A stretch of DNA of 53,810 nt from an uncultured Eubacteriales bacterium (GTDB taxonomy: Bacteria; Bacillota; Clostridia; Lachnospirales; Lachnospiraceae): the NCBI GenBank assembly GCA_900319795.1, contig ONPU01000011.1, positions 1-53,810 of the forward strand. Direction: 5' to 3'. This document shows, piece by piece, positions 8,983 through 17,573 of this stretch. A model generated the notes under the pieces. It searched no databases, was not told the origin of the DNA, and was given only the letters and a program-made list of their open reading frames with translations. Numbering within the stretch: position 1 is the first letter of the stretch; each line of letters opens with the position of its first letter. Made by a program: the position numbers and the translations under genes.

Positions 8983-9007
8983 ATAACAGACGCTTTGCGT
9001 CTGTTAT
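8983..9007. promoter_or_regulatory. Perfect inverted repeat IR2 (candidate operator)
   Basis: Arms ATAACAGACGC and GCGTCTGTTAT with a TTT centre. It has the same TAACAGAC..TTT..GTCTGTTA plan as IR1, centre-to-centre distance about 83 bases. It lies in the divergent region between the DUF6077-type operon and the acyltransferase gene. No T-run follows, so it is not a good terminator. Confidence 0.55.
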
Positions 9008-9063
9008 ATCATAAAATAAAGGGATTCACAAATAGCAAGAGGCTCACGCAGCCCCTTTTTATA

Positions 9064-9072
9064 TGCTATAAT
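9064..9072 (+). promoter_or_regulatory. Extended -10 promoter of the acyltransferase gene (leaderless arrangement)
   Basis: TGCTATAAT is a consensus extended -10. Only seven bases separate the -10 from the ATG at 9080, so transcription would start at or next to the start codon. There is no Shine-Dalgarno sequence, and no good -35 is seen. Confidence 0.55.
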
Positions 9073-9079
9073 TGAGCAG

Positions 9080-10132
9080 ATGAACAATTCAAAAGTCAGA
9101 AAAGAATATCTGGATATGCTGAACGTCACGGCCGCCTGCGCAGTCGTCTTTCTTCATGCCAACGCCTGCTTCTGGGATTACAGCCTTGATAGCTGGTGGC
9201 TTTCCGCGAACCTGATCGAATCCCTTTGCTACTTCGCCGTTCCGGTTTTCTTCATGATCAGTGCCGTTGTCTCCATCGACTACCCGGCGCGCTGCTCGAC
9301 CCCCGCGTTTCTGAAAAAACGCGTAATCCGGATCCTGGTGCCGTTTCTCATCTGGAGCCTCATCGGCCTTATCTTCAAGATCCTCATCGGCGCCGTAAAC
9401 CTCACGGACCTCACGCCCGCCGATATCGTAAAAGGAATTTTCAGCTTCCGCTTCATGCAGATCTACTGGTTTCTGCCCGGTATCTTCTGCCTCTACCTCA
9501 GCATCCCGCTCTTTGCCGCGGTTCCCGACGAGAAAAAGAAGGACCTGTTCACGTATCTCGCCCTCATCGGCTTCATCCTGAACGCGGCGGTGCCGTTTCT
9601 TAAAACCATCAGCGGCACTTCTTTCAAATGGCCCTTCACCATCGCCGCGGCTGCCGATGCTCTCCTCTACATTCCGATCGCGTATCTGATCGACCGTGTT
9701 CCTCTGAAAATGAAACACGCCGCCTGGATCTACACCGGCGCCGTATTAAGCCTTCTCATCCATTTCGGAGGCACCTGGTTTCTTTCTGCTTCCGCAAATG
9801 AAACCTCTTCTGTCCTGAAAGGCTACTATACCCTTCCCGCCGTTCTCTACTCTTCCGGAATCTTTCTGTTCTTCAGGAGAAATGAGACCCGGCTGCTTGG
9901 CACTCCATTGAAAAAACTTACAGATTTCCTTAGAAATGATACATTCAGTCTCTATCTCGTTCACTACTATGTCCTGCATATCTTAAGAGCCGTATTGTAC
10001 AAACGTCTCCTCGGTATTCCGGATACATCTCTTCTATACAGGCTGAGCGCTCCTCTTATTACAATTCCGCTGTCTGTGCTGTTTATCCGTCTGTTCCGAA
10101 AACTCCCCAAAGGAAAGCTGCTTCTTCCCTGA
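9080..10132 (+). CDS. Acyltransferase family 3 (OafA/WecH-type) membrane O-acyltransferase
   Basis: 350 residues, about ten transmembrane helices. The start is typical of the family: KEYLDMLNVTAACAVVFLHANACFW, where a basic/aromatic stretch precedes helix 1 and the catalytic-type His lies in VFLHA. It also has the conserved RxxR-like segment KKRVIRILVPFLIWS and a C-terminal LVHYYVLHIL helix. These enzymes transfer acetyl or other acyl groups across the membrane onto cell-wall glycans or exopolysaccharide. It is a single plus-strand gene between minus-strand operons and shares a divergent control region with the DUF6077-type pair, which suggests joint work on a surface glycan. The acceptor is unknown. 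Confidence 0.88.
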   Translation: MNNSKVRKEYLDMLNVTAACAVVFLHANACFWDYSLDSWWLSANLIESLCYFAVPVFFMISAVVSIDYPARCSTPAFLKKRVIRILVPFLIWSLIGLIFKILIGAVNLTDLTPADIVKGIFSFRFMQIYWFLPGIFCLYLSIPLFAAVPDEKKKDLFTYLALIGFILNAAVPFLKTISGTSFKWPFTIAAAADALLYIPIAYLIDRVPLKMKHAAWIYTGAVLSLLIHFGGTWFLSASANETSSVLKGYYTLPAVLYSSGIFLFFRRNETRLLGTPLKKLTDFLRNDTFSLYLVHYYVLHILRAVLYKRLLGIPDTSLLYRLSAPLITIPLSVLFIRLFRKLPKGKLLLP

Positions 10133-10180
10133 CTGCGTTTCTTGCGGTCCGAATATCCTGAGTCTCGATCAGAGCAAAAA

Positions 10181-10206
10181 AGCTGCCGTACTTTCGTACG
10201 GCAGCT
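10181..10206. terminator. Bidirectional terminator between acyltransferase and PFOR genes
   Basis: A perfect 11-bp stem (AGCTGCCGTAC/GTACGGCAGCT) with loop TTTC has a T-run on the plus side (CGATTTTT) and six T on the minus side. It serves the convergent genes ending at 10132 and 10224. Confidence 0.95.
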
Positions 10207-10223
10207 CGATTTTTGTTTCTCAA

Positions 10224-13200
10224 TTATTCAGCGGGCTTATAGAAGTCAACCAGTTTGTTCAGTCTGTCGAATCTTTCCTTCGCTTCCGCTTCGGACTTCG
10301 TGAAGAGTTTCTCAGCACGTTCCGGATTTGCTCTCATCAGTGAGCTGTAACGTACTTCGCCCATGATGAAGTCACGATAGGATTCCGTCGGAGCCTTGGC
10401 ATCCAGAGTGAACGGATTCTTGCCTTCTTCAACAAGTGCCGGATTGTAGCGATAGGTTGCCCAATATCCATGCTTTGCTGCAAGAGCTTCTTCTTCGATG
10501 GACTTGCCCATACCCTTGCGGATACCGTGGTTGATGCACGGTGCGTACGCAATGATGAGGGACGGACCATTGTAAGCTTCCGCTTCCGCGATCGCGCGAA
10601 CTGCTTGGTTGTAGTCAGCACCGATGTTGATGCTTGCCACATAGACATAGCCGTATGTCATCGCGATCCCGGCGAGATCCTTCTTCTTGGTCTCCTTGCC
10701 GGCTGCCGCGAACTGAGCGACCGCACCGGTCGGAGTAGCCTTGGAGGACTGTCCGCCTGTGTTGGAGTAAACTTCGGTATCGAAGACCATGACATTGACA
10801 TCATGTCCGCTGGCCAGAACGTGATCCAGACCGCCGAAGCCGATATCGTATGCCCAGCCGTCACCACCGAAGATCCACTGGCTCTTCTTGGCCAGGAAGT
10901 CCTTCTTCGCGACGATATCCTTCGCGCGCTCATCATCGCAGCCTGCAAGAGCGGCAAGAAGAGCATCGGAAGCTGCGCCGTTTTCAGCACCGCAGTTGAA
11001 GGTATCGAGGAACTTCTGTCCCTCTTCCGCCGCAATACCGGCAGCGACAAGTTCTTCGACTTTCTTCTTCAGACCGCCGCGGATAGCCTTCTGAGCGAGT
11101 TCCATACCATAGCCAAACTCAGCATTGTCTTCGAACAGGGAGTTATCCCATGCCGGGCCTTTGCCTTCGAAGTTCGTGGTATACGGTGTGGACGGTGCGC
11201 TGTTGCCCCAGATTGAAGAGCAGCCTGTCGCGTTGGCAATGTACATTCTGTCGCCGAAGAGCTGAGTGATCAGCTTCGCGTACGGAGTCTCGCCGCAGCC
11301 CGGGCACGCGCCTGAGAACTCAAGCAGCGGCTTCTTGAACTGGCTTCCCTTTACCGTATTGATCTTGTACTTTTCGATAACGTCCTGCTTCTCCGGTGTC
11401 ACCACAGCCGCGTCGAATACCGGCTGGTCGATCGGTGTGCCTTCTGCTGCCGGAACCATTGTAAGAGCCTTCGCGCCCTTCTTGCCCGGGCAGACATCCG
11501 CGCAGGAGCCGCAGCCTGTGCAGTCCAGAGCTGAAACCGCGATGAGCATCTTCTTGTCCGGGAACTGAAGCAGCGGAAGTGTCTTTGTTCCTTCCGGAAG
11601 TGTTGCCACTTCTTCGTCTGTCAGAGCGAACGGACGAACGACGCCGTGCGGGCAGACATAAGAGCAGCGTGCGCACTGGATGCAGTTGTCCGGATTCCAC
11701 TGAGGAACCATAACCGCGATACCGCGCTTCTCGAAAGCAGCTGTGCCGGACGGTGTTGTGCCGTCTACATATTCCTTGAACGCGGAAACCGGGAGGCTGT
11801 TGCCTTCCTGTGCGGAAACAGCGTTCTGGATGTTGTTGACGAAACGAACCTGAGCGGAATCGCCTTCATGTACCTTGAATTCAAGGCCTTCGTCGACGCA
11901 TTCAGACCATTCAGCCGGAACGTCAAACTTGCGGACCTGCTTTGCGCCTTCTTCGATCGCTGCCCAGTTCTTCTCGACGATATCCTGACCCTTGCGGCCG
12001 TATGTCTTCTGAGCGGCATCCTTCATCAGCTGGATTGCGTGCTCTTCCGGAATGATGTTCGCGAGCTTGAAGAACGCGGACTGAAGAATCGTGTTAATTC
12101 TTGTCGGGCCCATGCCTGTCGCGATACCGATCTTGACGCCGTCGATGACGTAGAAGTTGATCTTGTGATCAGCGATGAACTTCTTCATCTGACCCGGAAG
12201 GTGGGATGCGATCTCGTCATCCGACCACGGGCAGTTCAGAAGGAATGTTCCGCCGTCTACGATCTCCTGAACCATATTGAACTTGGTCACGTAAGCCGGG
12301 TTGTGGCATGCCACAAAGTCAGCCTTGCGGATGAGATAAGTCGACTTGATCGGCTTCTTGCCGAAACGAAGGTGGCTCATCGTTACGCCGCCGGACTTCT
12401 TGGAGTCATAGTCAAAGTATGCCTGCGCATACATATCAGTGTTGTCGCCGATGATCTTGATGGAGTTCTTGTTCGCACCGACAGTTCCGTCAGCACCGAT
12501 TCCCCAGAACTTGCAGTTGATCGTGCCTTCCGGTGTGGAGACGATCGGATCTCCGACAGGAAGTGAAAGGCCGGTCACGTCATCCACGATACCGATCGTG
12601 AAGGTCTTCTTGTCAACATTTTCGAAGACTGCCTTGATCTGAGCCGGAGAAGTATCCTTGGAGCCCAGGCCGTAGCGTCCGCCGTTGATCTTGACATCTT
12701 TGAACTTGCTGTCATGAAGAGCGTTGACAACATCGAGATAAAGCGGTTCGCCGGCAGCGCCCGGTTCCTTTGTTCTGTCGAGAACATTGATCACCTTGAC
12801 GGTATCCGGAATCGCGTTGATCAGCGCTTCGTTGGAGAACGGACGATAGAGACGGACTTTGACGACACCGATCTTGGCGCCTTCATTCTTGATGAGGTAG
12901 TCGATGGTCTCTTCGATTGTTTCGCAGGCTGAACCCATGGCGATGATTACGGATTCCGCATCCGGAGCGCCGTAGTAATTGAAGAGCTTGTAATCCGTAC
13001 CGATCTTGGCGTTGACCTTGTCCATGTATTCCTGGACGATCGCCGGCATGGCGTTGTAGTACGGGTTGGAAGCTTCACGTGCCTGGAAGAAGATATCCGG
13101 GTTCTGAGCGGATCCTCTCTCACACGGATGATTCGGATTCAGAGCATGATCACGGAAACGCTGAAGAGCTTCCTGGTCGACCATATCCGCCAGATCTTCA

Positions 13201-13766
13201 TAATCCCATGTTTCGATCTTCTGAATTTCGTGAGATGTACGGAAACCGTCAAAGAAATTGATGAAAGGAATGCTGCCCTTAAGAGCGGCAAGATGCGCTA
13301 CCGGTGTCAGGTCCATGACTTCCTGTACGGAGGATCCGCAGAGCATGGCACAGCCGGTCTGACGACATGCATAAACGTCGGAGTGATCGCCGAAGATGCT
13401 GAGTGCGTGGCTGGCAACCGCACGCGCGGAAACATCAAACACGCCCGGGAGCTGTTCGCCGGCTACTTTGTAAAGGTTCGGGATCATCAGAAGAAGACCC
13501 TGGGAAGCTGTAAACGTCGTGGTCATTGCGCCCGCGGCCAGAGAGCCGTGGAAAGCACCGGATGCGCCCGCTTCGGACTGCATTTCGGTAACCTGAACCT
13601 CTTGGCCGAAGATATTCTTACGGCCTTCTGTTGCCCATTCATCGACATGCTCCGGCATGACTGATGACGGTGTGATCGGATAGATGGTCGCTACTTCGGT
13701 AAATGCGTACGACGCATGAGCCGCAGCTTCGTTGCCATCCATGGTGAGCATTTTTCTTTTCGCCAT
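10224..13766 (-). CDS. nifJ: Pyruvate:ferredoxin (flavodoxin) oxidoreductase
   Basis: 1180 residues, a single-chain homodimer-type PFOR. Pyruvate + CoA + oxidised ferredoxin gives acetyl-CoA + CO2 + reduced ferredoxin in the cytoplasm. Domains in order: pyrimidine-binding domain I (YPITPSS near residue 31), domain II, gamma domain, 2[4Fe-4S] ferredoxin domain (CIQCARCSYVCP and CTGCGSCADVCP), and the TPP/Mg domain with CPGCGETPYAK and GGDGWAYDIGFGG. Upstream in-frame codons exist to 13787, but AGGAGG precedes the ATG at 13766, where the family begins (MAKRKMLTMDGNEA). It is monocistronic with its own promoter and a strong terminator. It is the main source of reduced ferredoxin, likely feeding the low-potential enzymes elsewhere in the window. 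Confidence 0.97.
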   Translation of the reverse strand: MAKRKMLTMDGNEAAAHASYAFTEVATIYPITPSSVMPEHVDEWATEGRKNIFGQEVQVTEMQSEAGASGAFHGSLAAGAMTTTFTASQGLLLMIPNLYKVAGEQLPGVFDVSARAVASHALSIFGDHSDVYACRQTGCAMLCGSSVQEVMDLTPVAHLAALKGSIPFINFFDGFRTSHEIQKIETWDYEDLADMVDQEALQRFRDHALNPNHPCERGSAQNPDIFFQAREASNPYYNAMPAIVQEYMDKVNAKIGTDYKLFNYYGAPDAESVIIAMGSACETIEETIDYLIKNEGAKIGVVKVRLYRPFSNEALINAIPDTVKVINVLDRTKEPGAAGEPLYLDVVNALHDSKFKDVKINGGRYGLGSKDTSPAQIKAVFENVDKKTFTIGIVDDVTGLSLPVGDPIVSTPEGTINCKFWGIGADGTVGANKNSIKIIGDNTDMYAQAYFDYDSKKSGGVTMSHLRFGKKPIKSTYLIRKADFVACHNPAYVTKFNMVQEIVDGGTFLLNCPWSDDEIASHLPGQMKKFIADHKINFYVIDGVKIGIATGMGPTRINTILQSAFFKLANIIPEEHAIQLMKDAAQKTYGRKGQDIVEKNWAAIEEGAKQVRKFDVPAEWSECVDEGLEFKVHEGDSAQVRFVNNIQNAVSAQEGNSLPVSAFKEYVDGTTPSGTAAFEKRGIAVMVPQWNPDNCIQCARCSYVCPHGVVRPFALTDEEVATLPEGTKTLPLLQFPDKKMLIAVSALDCTGCGSCADVCPGKKGAKALTMVPAAEGTPIDQPVFDAAVVTPEKQDVIEKYKINTVKGSQFKKPLLEFSGACPGCGETPYAKLITQLFGDRMYIANATGCSSIWGNSAPSTPYTTNFEGKGPAWDNSLFEDNAEFGYGMELAQKAIRGGLKKKVEELVAAGIAAEEGQKFLDTFNCGAENGAASDALLAALAGCDDERAKDIVAKKDFLAKKSQWIFGGDGWAYDIGFGGLDHVLASGHDVNVMVFDTEVYSNTGGQSSKATPTGAVAQFAAAGKETKKKDLAGIAMTYGYVYVASINIGADYNQAVRAIAEAEAYNGPSLIIAYAPCINHGIRKGMGKSIEEEALAAKHGYWATYRYNPALVEEGKNPFTLDAKAPTESYRDFIMGEVRYSSLMRANPERAEKLFTKSEAEAKERFDRLNKLVDFYKPAE

Positions 13767-13835
13767 GTTTTTTGTTTCCTCCTGCATTATTTATTGAAAA
13801 AGTATAATAAAGGTTCACTTTTTCACACTGTTTTT

Positions 13836-13865
13836 AGTATAACACCGTTAAGACCCGAATGTCCA
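13836..13865 (-). promoter_or_regulatory. Promoter of nifJ
   Basis: The minus strand reads TGGACA, 18 bases, TATACT. The predicted start is near 13829, about 63 bases before the start codon. Confidence 0.5.
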
Positions 13866-13892
13866 TGTGTCACACGATTGTTTTTATTTTTA

Positions 13893-14630
13893 TTATAGAG
13901 ACCGGTAGATCAGATAATGGTCCGTGCAGGCGATTGCCTTCCATCCGCTGTCGTCAAGCACATCAGGCATTTTCCCGTCTTTGGCGCACACGATATAATC
14001 CGGTTTCCCGTCTTTCAGGGCCTTCTTCAGTTCAGCCGGCCGGCTCAGGTCCCGGTCCGTACGGAACAGATCCGAAGTGACGATGCGGGCCGTATACTCC
14101 GCGCACTCGTCCTGCATCCCCGCGTCCTCGAACGCGGCGGAATAGCCGCTCTTCTTCTTGTGAACCTCCAGATAGCTGCAGATCGTAAGAAGTTCCGTAT
14201 CCGCTTTATGATAGTTTTCGGGAAGCGTCAGTTTCAGATAGGCCGAAGGTCTCGGAACGCCGAAATATGCCGCGAACGCGATCACCGCGATAAACGGCAG
14301 GACCTTGAGTACCGAAAACGGCAGTTTCGATGCCAGAGCGCCCGCTCCCGCGGGAATCACGATCAGAACCGGCAGCATCCAGAGATATGGGAGAAAACCG
14401 CTCAGCTGCCCTTCTTCCCCTTTGAAGAGGATTCCTATAAAAAAGGGATTGAAAACCGTAACGAGAAGAATCACTGCCGGCCATATAAAAACCGCTCTCC
14501 CCTTCCGGCCGCCGCAAAAGGCAAGGAGCACCATGGATACCGCCCATGCGATGATATAGTGCGTACTGCCCTCATACATCCCGATGAGCTGAACCAGATA
14601 TTGAATACCATTGTTAAGAATACCGTGCAT
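13893..14630 (-). CDS. Membrane protein, C-terminal partner of a split DUF6077-type protein (copy 2)
   Basis: 245 residues with four hydrophobic segments in the first 130 residues (one segment reads PYLWMLPVLIVIPAG) and a soluble C-terminal domain. It is a paralogue of the protein at 6974-7765: same position after a DUF6077-type gene, same architecture, similar terminal strands (PDYIVCAKDGKMPDVL, then HYLIYRSL). AGAGGAT precedes the ATG. It lies 18 bases after the DUF6077-type gene and probably functions as a complex with it. Molecular function unknown. Confidence 0.6.
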   Translation of the reverse strand: MHGILNNGIQYLVQLIGMYEGSTHYIIAWAVSMVLLAFCGGRKGRAVFIWPAVILLVTVFNPFFIGILFKGEEGQLSGFLPYLWMLPVLIVIPAGAGALASKLPFSVLKVLPFIAVIAFAAYFGVPRPSAYLKLTLPENYHKADTELLTICSYLEVHKKKSGYSAAFEDAGMQDECAEYTARIVTSDLFRTDRDLSRPAELKKALKDGKPDYIVCAKDGKMPDVLDDSGWKAIACTDHYLIYRSL

Positions 14631-14648
14631 ATCGATCCTCTTTTCTTT

Positions 14649-15695
14649 TTACGCCATCGGTATAACCGGAAGAATCAGACACAGCACAAGCGCCGTGACC
14701 GGCACCACGATCCAAAGGATAATTCTGAAAATGTAGAGCAGATCCTTTGCGCGTACCGCAATCGGAATAATCCCGGCCGCCAGGAAAAGCGGGAAAATGA
14801 AAACCGCCTGCGGCGAAAATGAAATCGCCGAAAGGCCGGCAAAGAACAGCAGGATATGCAGCCTGATGTTCTCGGGTTCCTCATAGAGAGCCAGCAAAAG
14901 CAGAAGCACCGTCGGTATAAGGCATGAGGCAAATGCCGCGTTGCCCGTCCATCCGGCCATGAGCACCAGCCCCGAAGGCGTGGCGGCTCTCTGGAAGAAA
15001 ACGGACAGTACGAGAAATGCCGTCAGAGCGCCTCCCGCAAGCGCGCGGTTCTCGTCAAACAGTCTCATGAAAATGCGATATGCTGCCATCGAAGAAACGA
15101 TCGCGATCAGAGCGGACCGGATCAGCCGCATCATGATCATCGGATGAATGCCGCCGATCTTACACCAGAACAGATCGCTCAGGTAGTACCGGCGAAGCAG
15201 ATCCTCCGGAAGAATCGCCACGATTTTCGATCCGGATCCCGGTTCATAGAGGCTGATGGAATTGTGAAACAGATCCTGCGTCATCTGTCCGATCACAAGC
15301 CCCGGATCGGCAGCCGAAGGCAGGATGATCACAAGAATGAGAAACAGCACGCCGAAAAAGACCGCGATCATCGTGGCCGGCGGGAAACCGATCTTCCGGA
15401 TTCCGTATGAAATCCCCTCAAAAAAGCGCTTGGAGCGGAACATCAGGGAAAAAGAACTAAGAAGGCAAAGGACTGCCGCCCAGATATAACAGAATGTCGT
15501 AAGCGGCATTTCCGTTAACGTGGCGGTAAAGCCCAAAACCTCCAGAAGACCTGTGTAAATCAGGAAACCCGCGCATACCTGTTCCGCCGTGGAACGTCTG
15601 GATACGTTCCACGACACGGGCAGAAGGGCCCCCAAAAGGTCAAAAATCAGCAGTTCTCCGAAGAGAATAAGCGCAAATAAGATATAAGCCGGCAT
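14649..15695 (-). CDS. DUF6077-like polytopic membrane protein (copy 2)
   Basis: 348 residues, about nine transmembrane helices. It resembles copy 1 at 7810-8910: the stretch around LSDLFWCKIGGIHPMIMMRL matches a similar helix-loop there, and SGLVLMAGWTGNA corresponds to SGSFVMLRSWQGKA. The acidic run DDDDYSYIG of copy 1 is here reduced to SAADPGLVIG, so the two copies probably differ in activity. A TTG at 15710 overlaps the stop of the ABC-F gene, but the ATG at 15695 has GAAGG at good spacing and is preferred. It is cotranscribed with the ABC-F gene and its small partner. Confidence 0.55.
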   Translation of the reverse strand: MPAYILFALILFGELLIFDLLGALLPVSWNVSRRSTAEQVCAGFLIYTGLLEVLGFTATLTEMPLTTFCYIWAAVLCLLSSFSLMFRSKRFFEGISYGIRKIGFPPATMIAVFFGVLFLILVIILPSAADPGLVIGQMTQDLFHNSISLYEPGSGSKIVAILPEDLLRRYYLSDLFWCKIGGIHPMIMMRLIRSALIAIVSSMAAYRIFMRLFDENRALAGGALTAFLVLSVFFQRAATPSGLVLMAGWTGNAAFASCLIPTVLLLLLALYEEPENIRLHILLFFAGLSAISFSPQAVFIFPLFLAAGIIPIAVRAKDLLYIFRIILWIVVPVTALVLCLILPVIPMA

Positions 15696-15706
15696 CACAA
15701 ATACCT

Positions 15707-17338
15707 TCAATCCTCATCTTCCTGAGCAACATAAACCTGGCGCTTCTTCGCCATCGCGTCGCTCGCGAGATACTCATCATAGGTCCCGACCTTGTCGATG
15801 AGCGTTCCGTCCGGCAAAAATTCCATAATCCGGTTCGCCGTACTTTCGACAATCTGATGGTCGCGGGTCGTAAAGAGAATCACGCCGGGGAACTTCGTCA
15901 TTCCGTTGTTCAGCGCCGTAATCGCCTCCATATCCAGATGGTTGGTCGGCTCGTCAAAGATCAGGACATTCGCTCCGGAAATCATCATTTTCGAAAGCAT
16001 GCACCGAACCTTCTCTCCTCCCGAAAGGACACGGACGCGCTTGACTCCGTCCTCGCCTTTAAAGAGCATTCTTCCGAGGAAGCTGCGCACATAGGTCGTG
16101 TCTTTGTTCTCGGAATACTGCGTAAGCCAGTCCGCGATGGTCAGATCGTTGTCAAATTCATCGCTGTAGTCCTTCGGAAAGATTTCCTGAGAGGTTGTGA
16201 CGCCCCATTTGTAATATCCTTCATCCGGTTCCATTCTTCCGGAAATAATTTCGAAAAGTGTGGTCTTCGCGCGTTCATTTCCCCCGACAAACGCGATTTT
16301 ATCATTGCGTCCGACCGTGAAATTGAGGTCCTTGAAAACCACTTCACCGTCAATGGTCTTGGAAAGATGTTCCACAAAAAGAACGTCATTTCCGATCTCG
16401 CGGTCCGGACGGAAGTCGATGTACGGATATTTTCTGCTCGAAGGAACCATCTGCTCAAGCTCAATCTTCTCGAGAGCTCTCTTTCTGGATGTCGCCTGCT
16501 TGGACTTGGACGCGTTGGCCGAGAACCGGGCGATGAACTCCTTCAGTTCCTTGATCTGCTCTTCCTTCTTCCTGTTCTGTTCTTTCATCTGTCTGACAAG
16601 GAGCTGGGAAGACTCGAACCAGAAGTCGTAGTTTCCGGCAAAAAGACGGATCTTTCCGTAATCGATGTCCGCTGTCTGCGTGCAGACCTTATTCAGGAAA
16701 TAGCGGTCATGCGAAACGACAATGACCGTATTCGGGAAAGCGATCAGGAATTCTTCCAGCCAGTCGATGGCCTCCAGATCGAGGTGGTTGGTCGGTTCGT
16801 CCAGAAGCAGGATGTCCGGATTTCCGAAAAGAGCCTGCGCCAGAAGCACCTTGACTTTTTCCGGGCCGTCCAGAGACGCCATCTGTTTATGATGAAGCTC
16901 CTCACTGATTCCGAGCCCATTCAGAAGGCTTTCGGCATCCGCTTCGGCTTCCCAGCCGTTCATCTCGGCGAATTCCGCTTCCAGTTCGGAGGCCCTGATA
17001 CCGTCTTCGTCCGAAAAATCCTCTTTCAGATAAATGGCGTCCTTTTCCTTCATGATTTCATAAAGACGCGGATTTCCCAGAATGACGGTGTCCAGAACGT
17101 CGTAGTCATCATATTTAAAATGATCCTGTTCGAGGAAGGAAATTCTGGATCCCGGAGTCACCGCGATGTGGCCGCTCGAAGTATCCAGTTTCCCCGCGAG
17201 GATTTTCAGAAACGTGGACTTCCCGGCGCCGTTGGCACCGATGAGGCCGTAGCAGTTTCCTTCCGTAAATTTGATGTTGACGTCTTCAAAAAGCGCCTTT
17301 TTTCCGACTCTGTAGCTGACATTAATCGCTTCGATCAT
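15707..17338 (-). CDS. ABC-F family ATPase (YbiT-like ribosome-associated or translation factor)
   Basis: 543 residues with two ABC domains and no membrane segment. NBD1 has Walker A GANGAGKST, a signature region and Walker B DILLLDEPTNHLD. The NBD1-NBD2 linker is charged (about 240-310). NBD2 has an LSGGEKVRCMLSKMM signature and VLIFDEPTNHLDMEA, but its Walker A reads VGGNERAKTTLF (Lys 358), lacking the usual GxGK spacing; I recall the same type of change in YbiT-group proteins. ABC-F proteins act on ribosomes rather than as transporters. The ATG at 17338 with AAAGGAG is preferred over an upstream in-frame codon at 17368. It is the first gene of an operon with the copy-2 DUF6077-like pair. 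Confidence 0.9.
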   Translation of the reverse strand: MIEAINVSYRVGKKALFEDVNIKFTEGNCYGLIGANGAGKSTFLKILAGKLDTSSGHIAVTPGSRISFLEQDHFKYDDYDVLDTVILGNPRLYEIMKEKDAIYLKEDFSDEDGIRASELEAEFAEMNGWEAEADAESLLNGLGISEELHHKQMASLDGPEKVKVLLAQALFGNPDILLLDEPTNHLDLEAIDWLEEFLIAFPNTVIVVSHDRYFLNKVCTQTADIDYGKIRLFAGNYDFWFESSQLLVRQMKEQNRKKEEQIKELKEFIARFSANASKSKQATSRKRALEKIELEQMVPSSRKYPYIDFRPDREIGNDVLFVEHLSKTIDGEVVFKDLNFTVGRNDKIAFVGGNERAKTTLFEIISGRMEPDEGYYKWGVTTSQEIFPKDYSDEFDNDLTIADWLTQYSENKDTTYVRSFLGRMLFKGEDGVKRVRVLSGGEKVRCMLSKMMISGANVLIFDEPTNHLDMEAITALNNGMTKFPGVILFTTRDHQIVESTANRIMEFLPDGTLIDKVGTYDEYLASDAMAKKRQVYVAQEDED

Positions 17339-17361
17339 AAATACTCCTTTGTTAATAGATC

Positions 17362-17390
17362 TTGCCACATATCCTTATATTCGCTATACT
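17362..17390 (+). promoter_or_regulatory. Promoter of the 45-residue membrane protein gene
   Basis: TTGCCA, 17 bases, TATACT: five of six matches in each hexamer. The predicted start is near 17397, about 39 bases before the ATG at 17436. It fires away from the ABC-F gene. Confidence 0.6.
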
Positions 17391-17435
17391 TTTCTCAAAT
17401 AACCGACTTCAGTATACTCATAAGGAGAAACCTTC

Positions 17436-17573
17436 ATGTTTAAAAAAAAGACAAGCGAGGCCATCCAGAACATCATCATCAGCGTCACCGCCCTGGCGTT
17501 CATTGCCATTCTCGCGGCGGGAAGCATGATCAGTAATGCGAGGTCCTCAAAAGCTGCTTCCAAATCAAAATAA
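17436..17573 (+). CDS. Small single-pass membrane protein of 45 residues
   Basis: A complete small gene: AAGGAG eight bases before the ATG, a promoter 17362-17390, and a stop TAA at 17571. The product starts MFKKKTSEAIQN, continues with one hydrophobic helix (about residues 13-32) and ends in a basic Ser/Lys/Ala tail (RSSKAASKSK). It is the only plus-strand gene in a block of minus-strand genes and overlaps the last 9 bases of the convergent gene at 17565. Charges on both sides of the helix make the orientation uncertain. I do not recognise the family. Confidence 0.6.
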   Translation: MFKKKTSEAIQNIIISVTALAFIAILAAGSMISNARSSKAASKSK

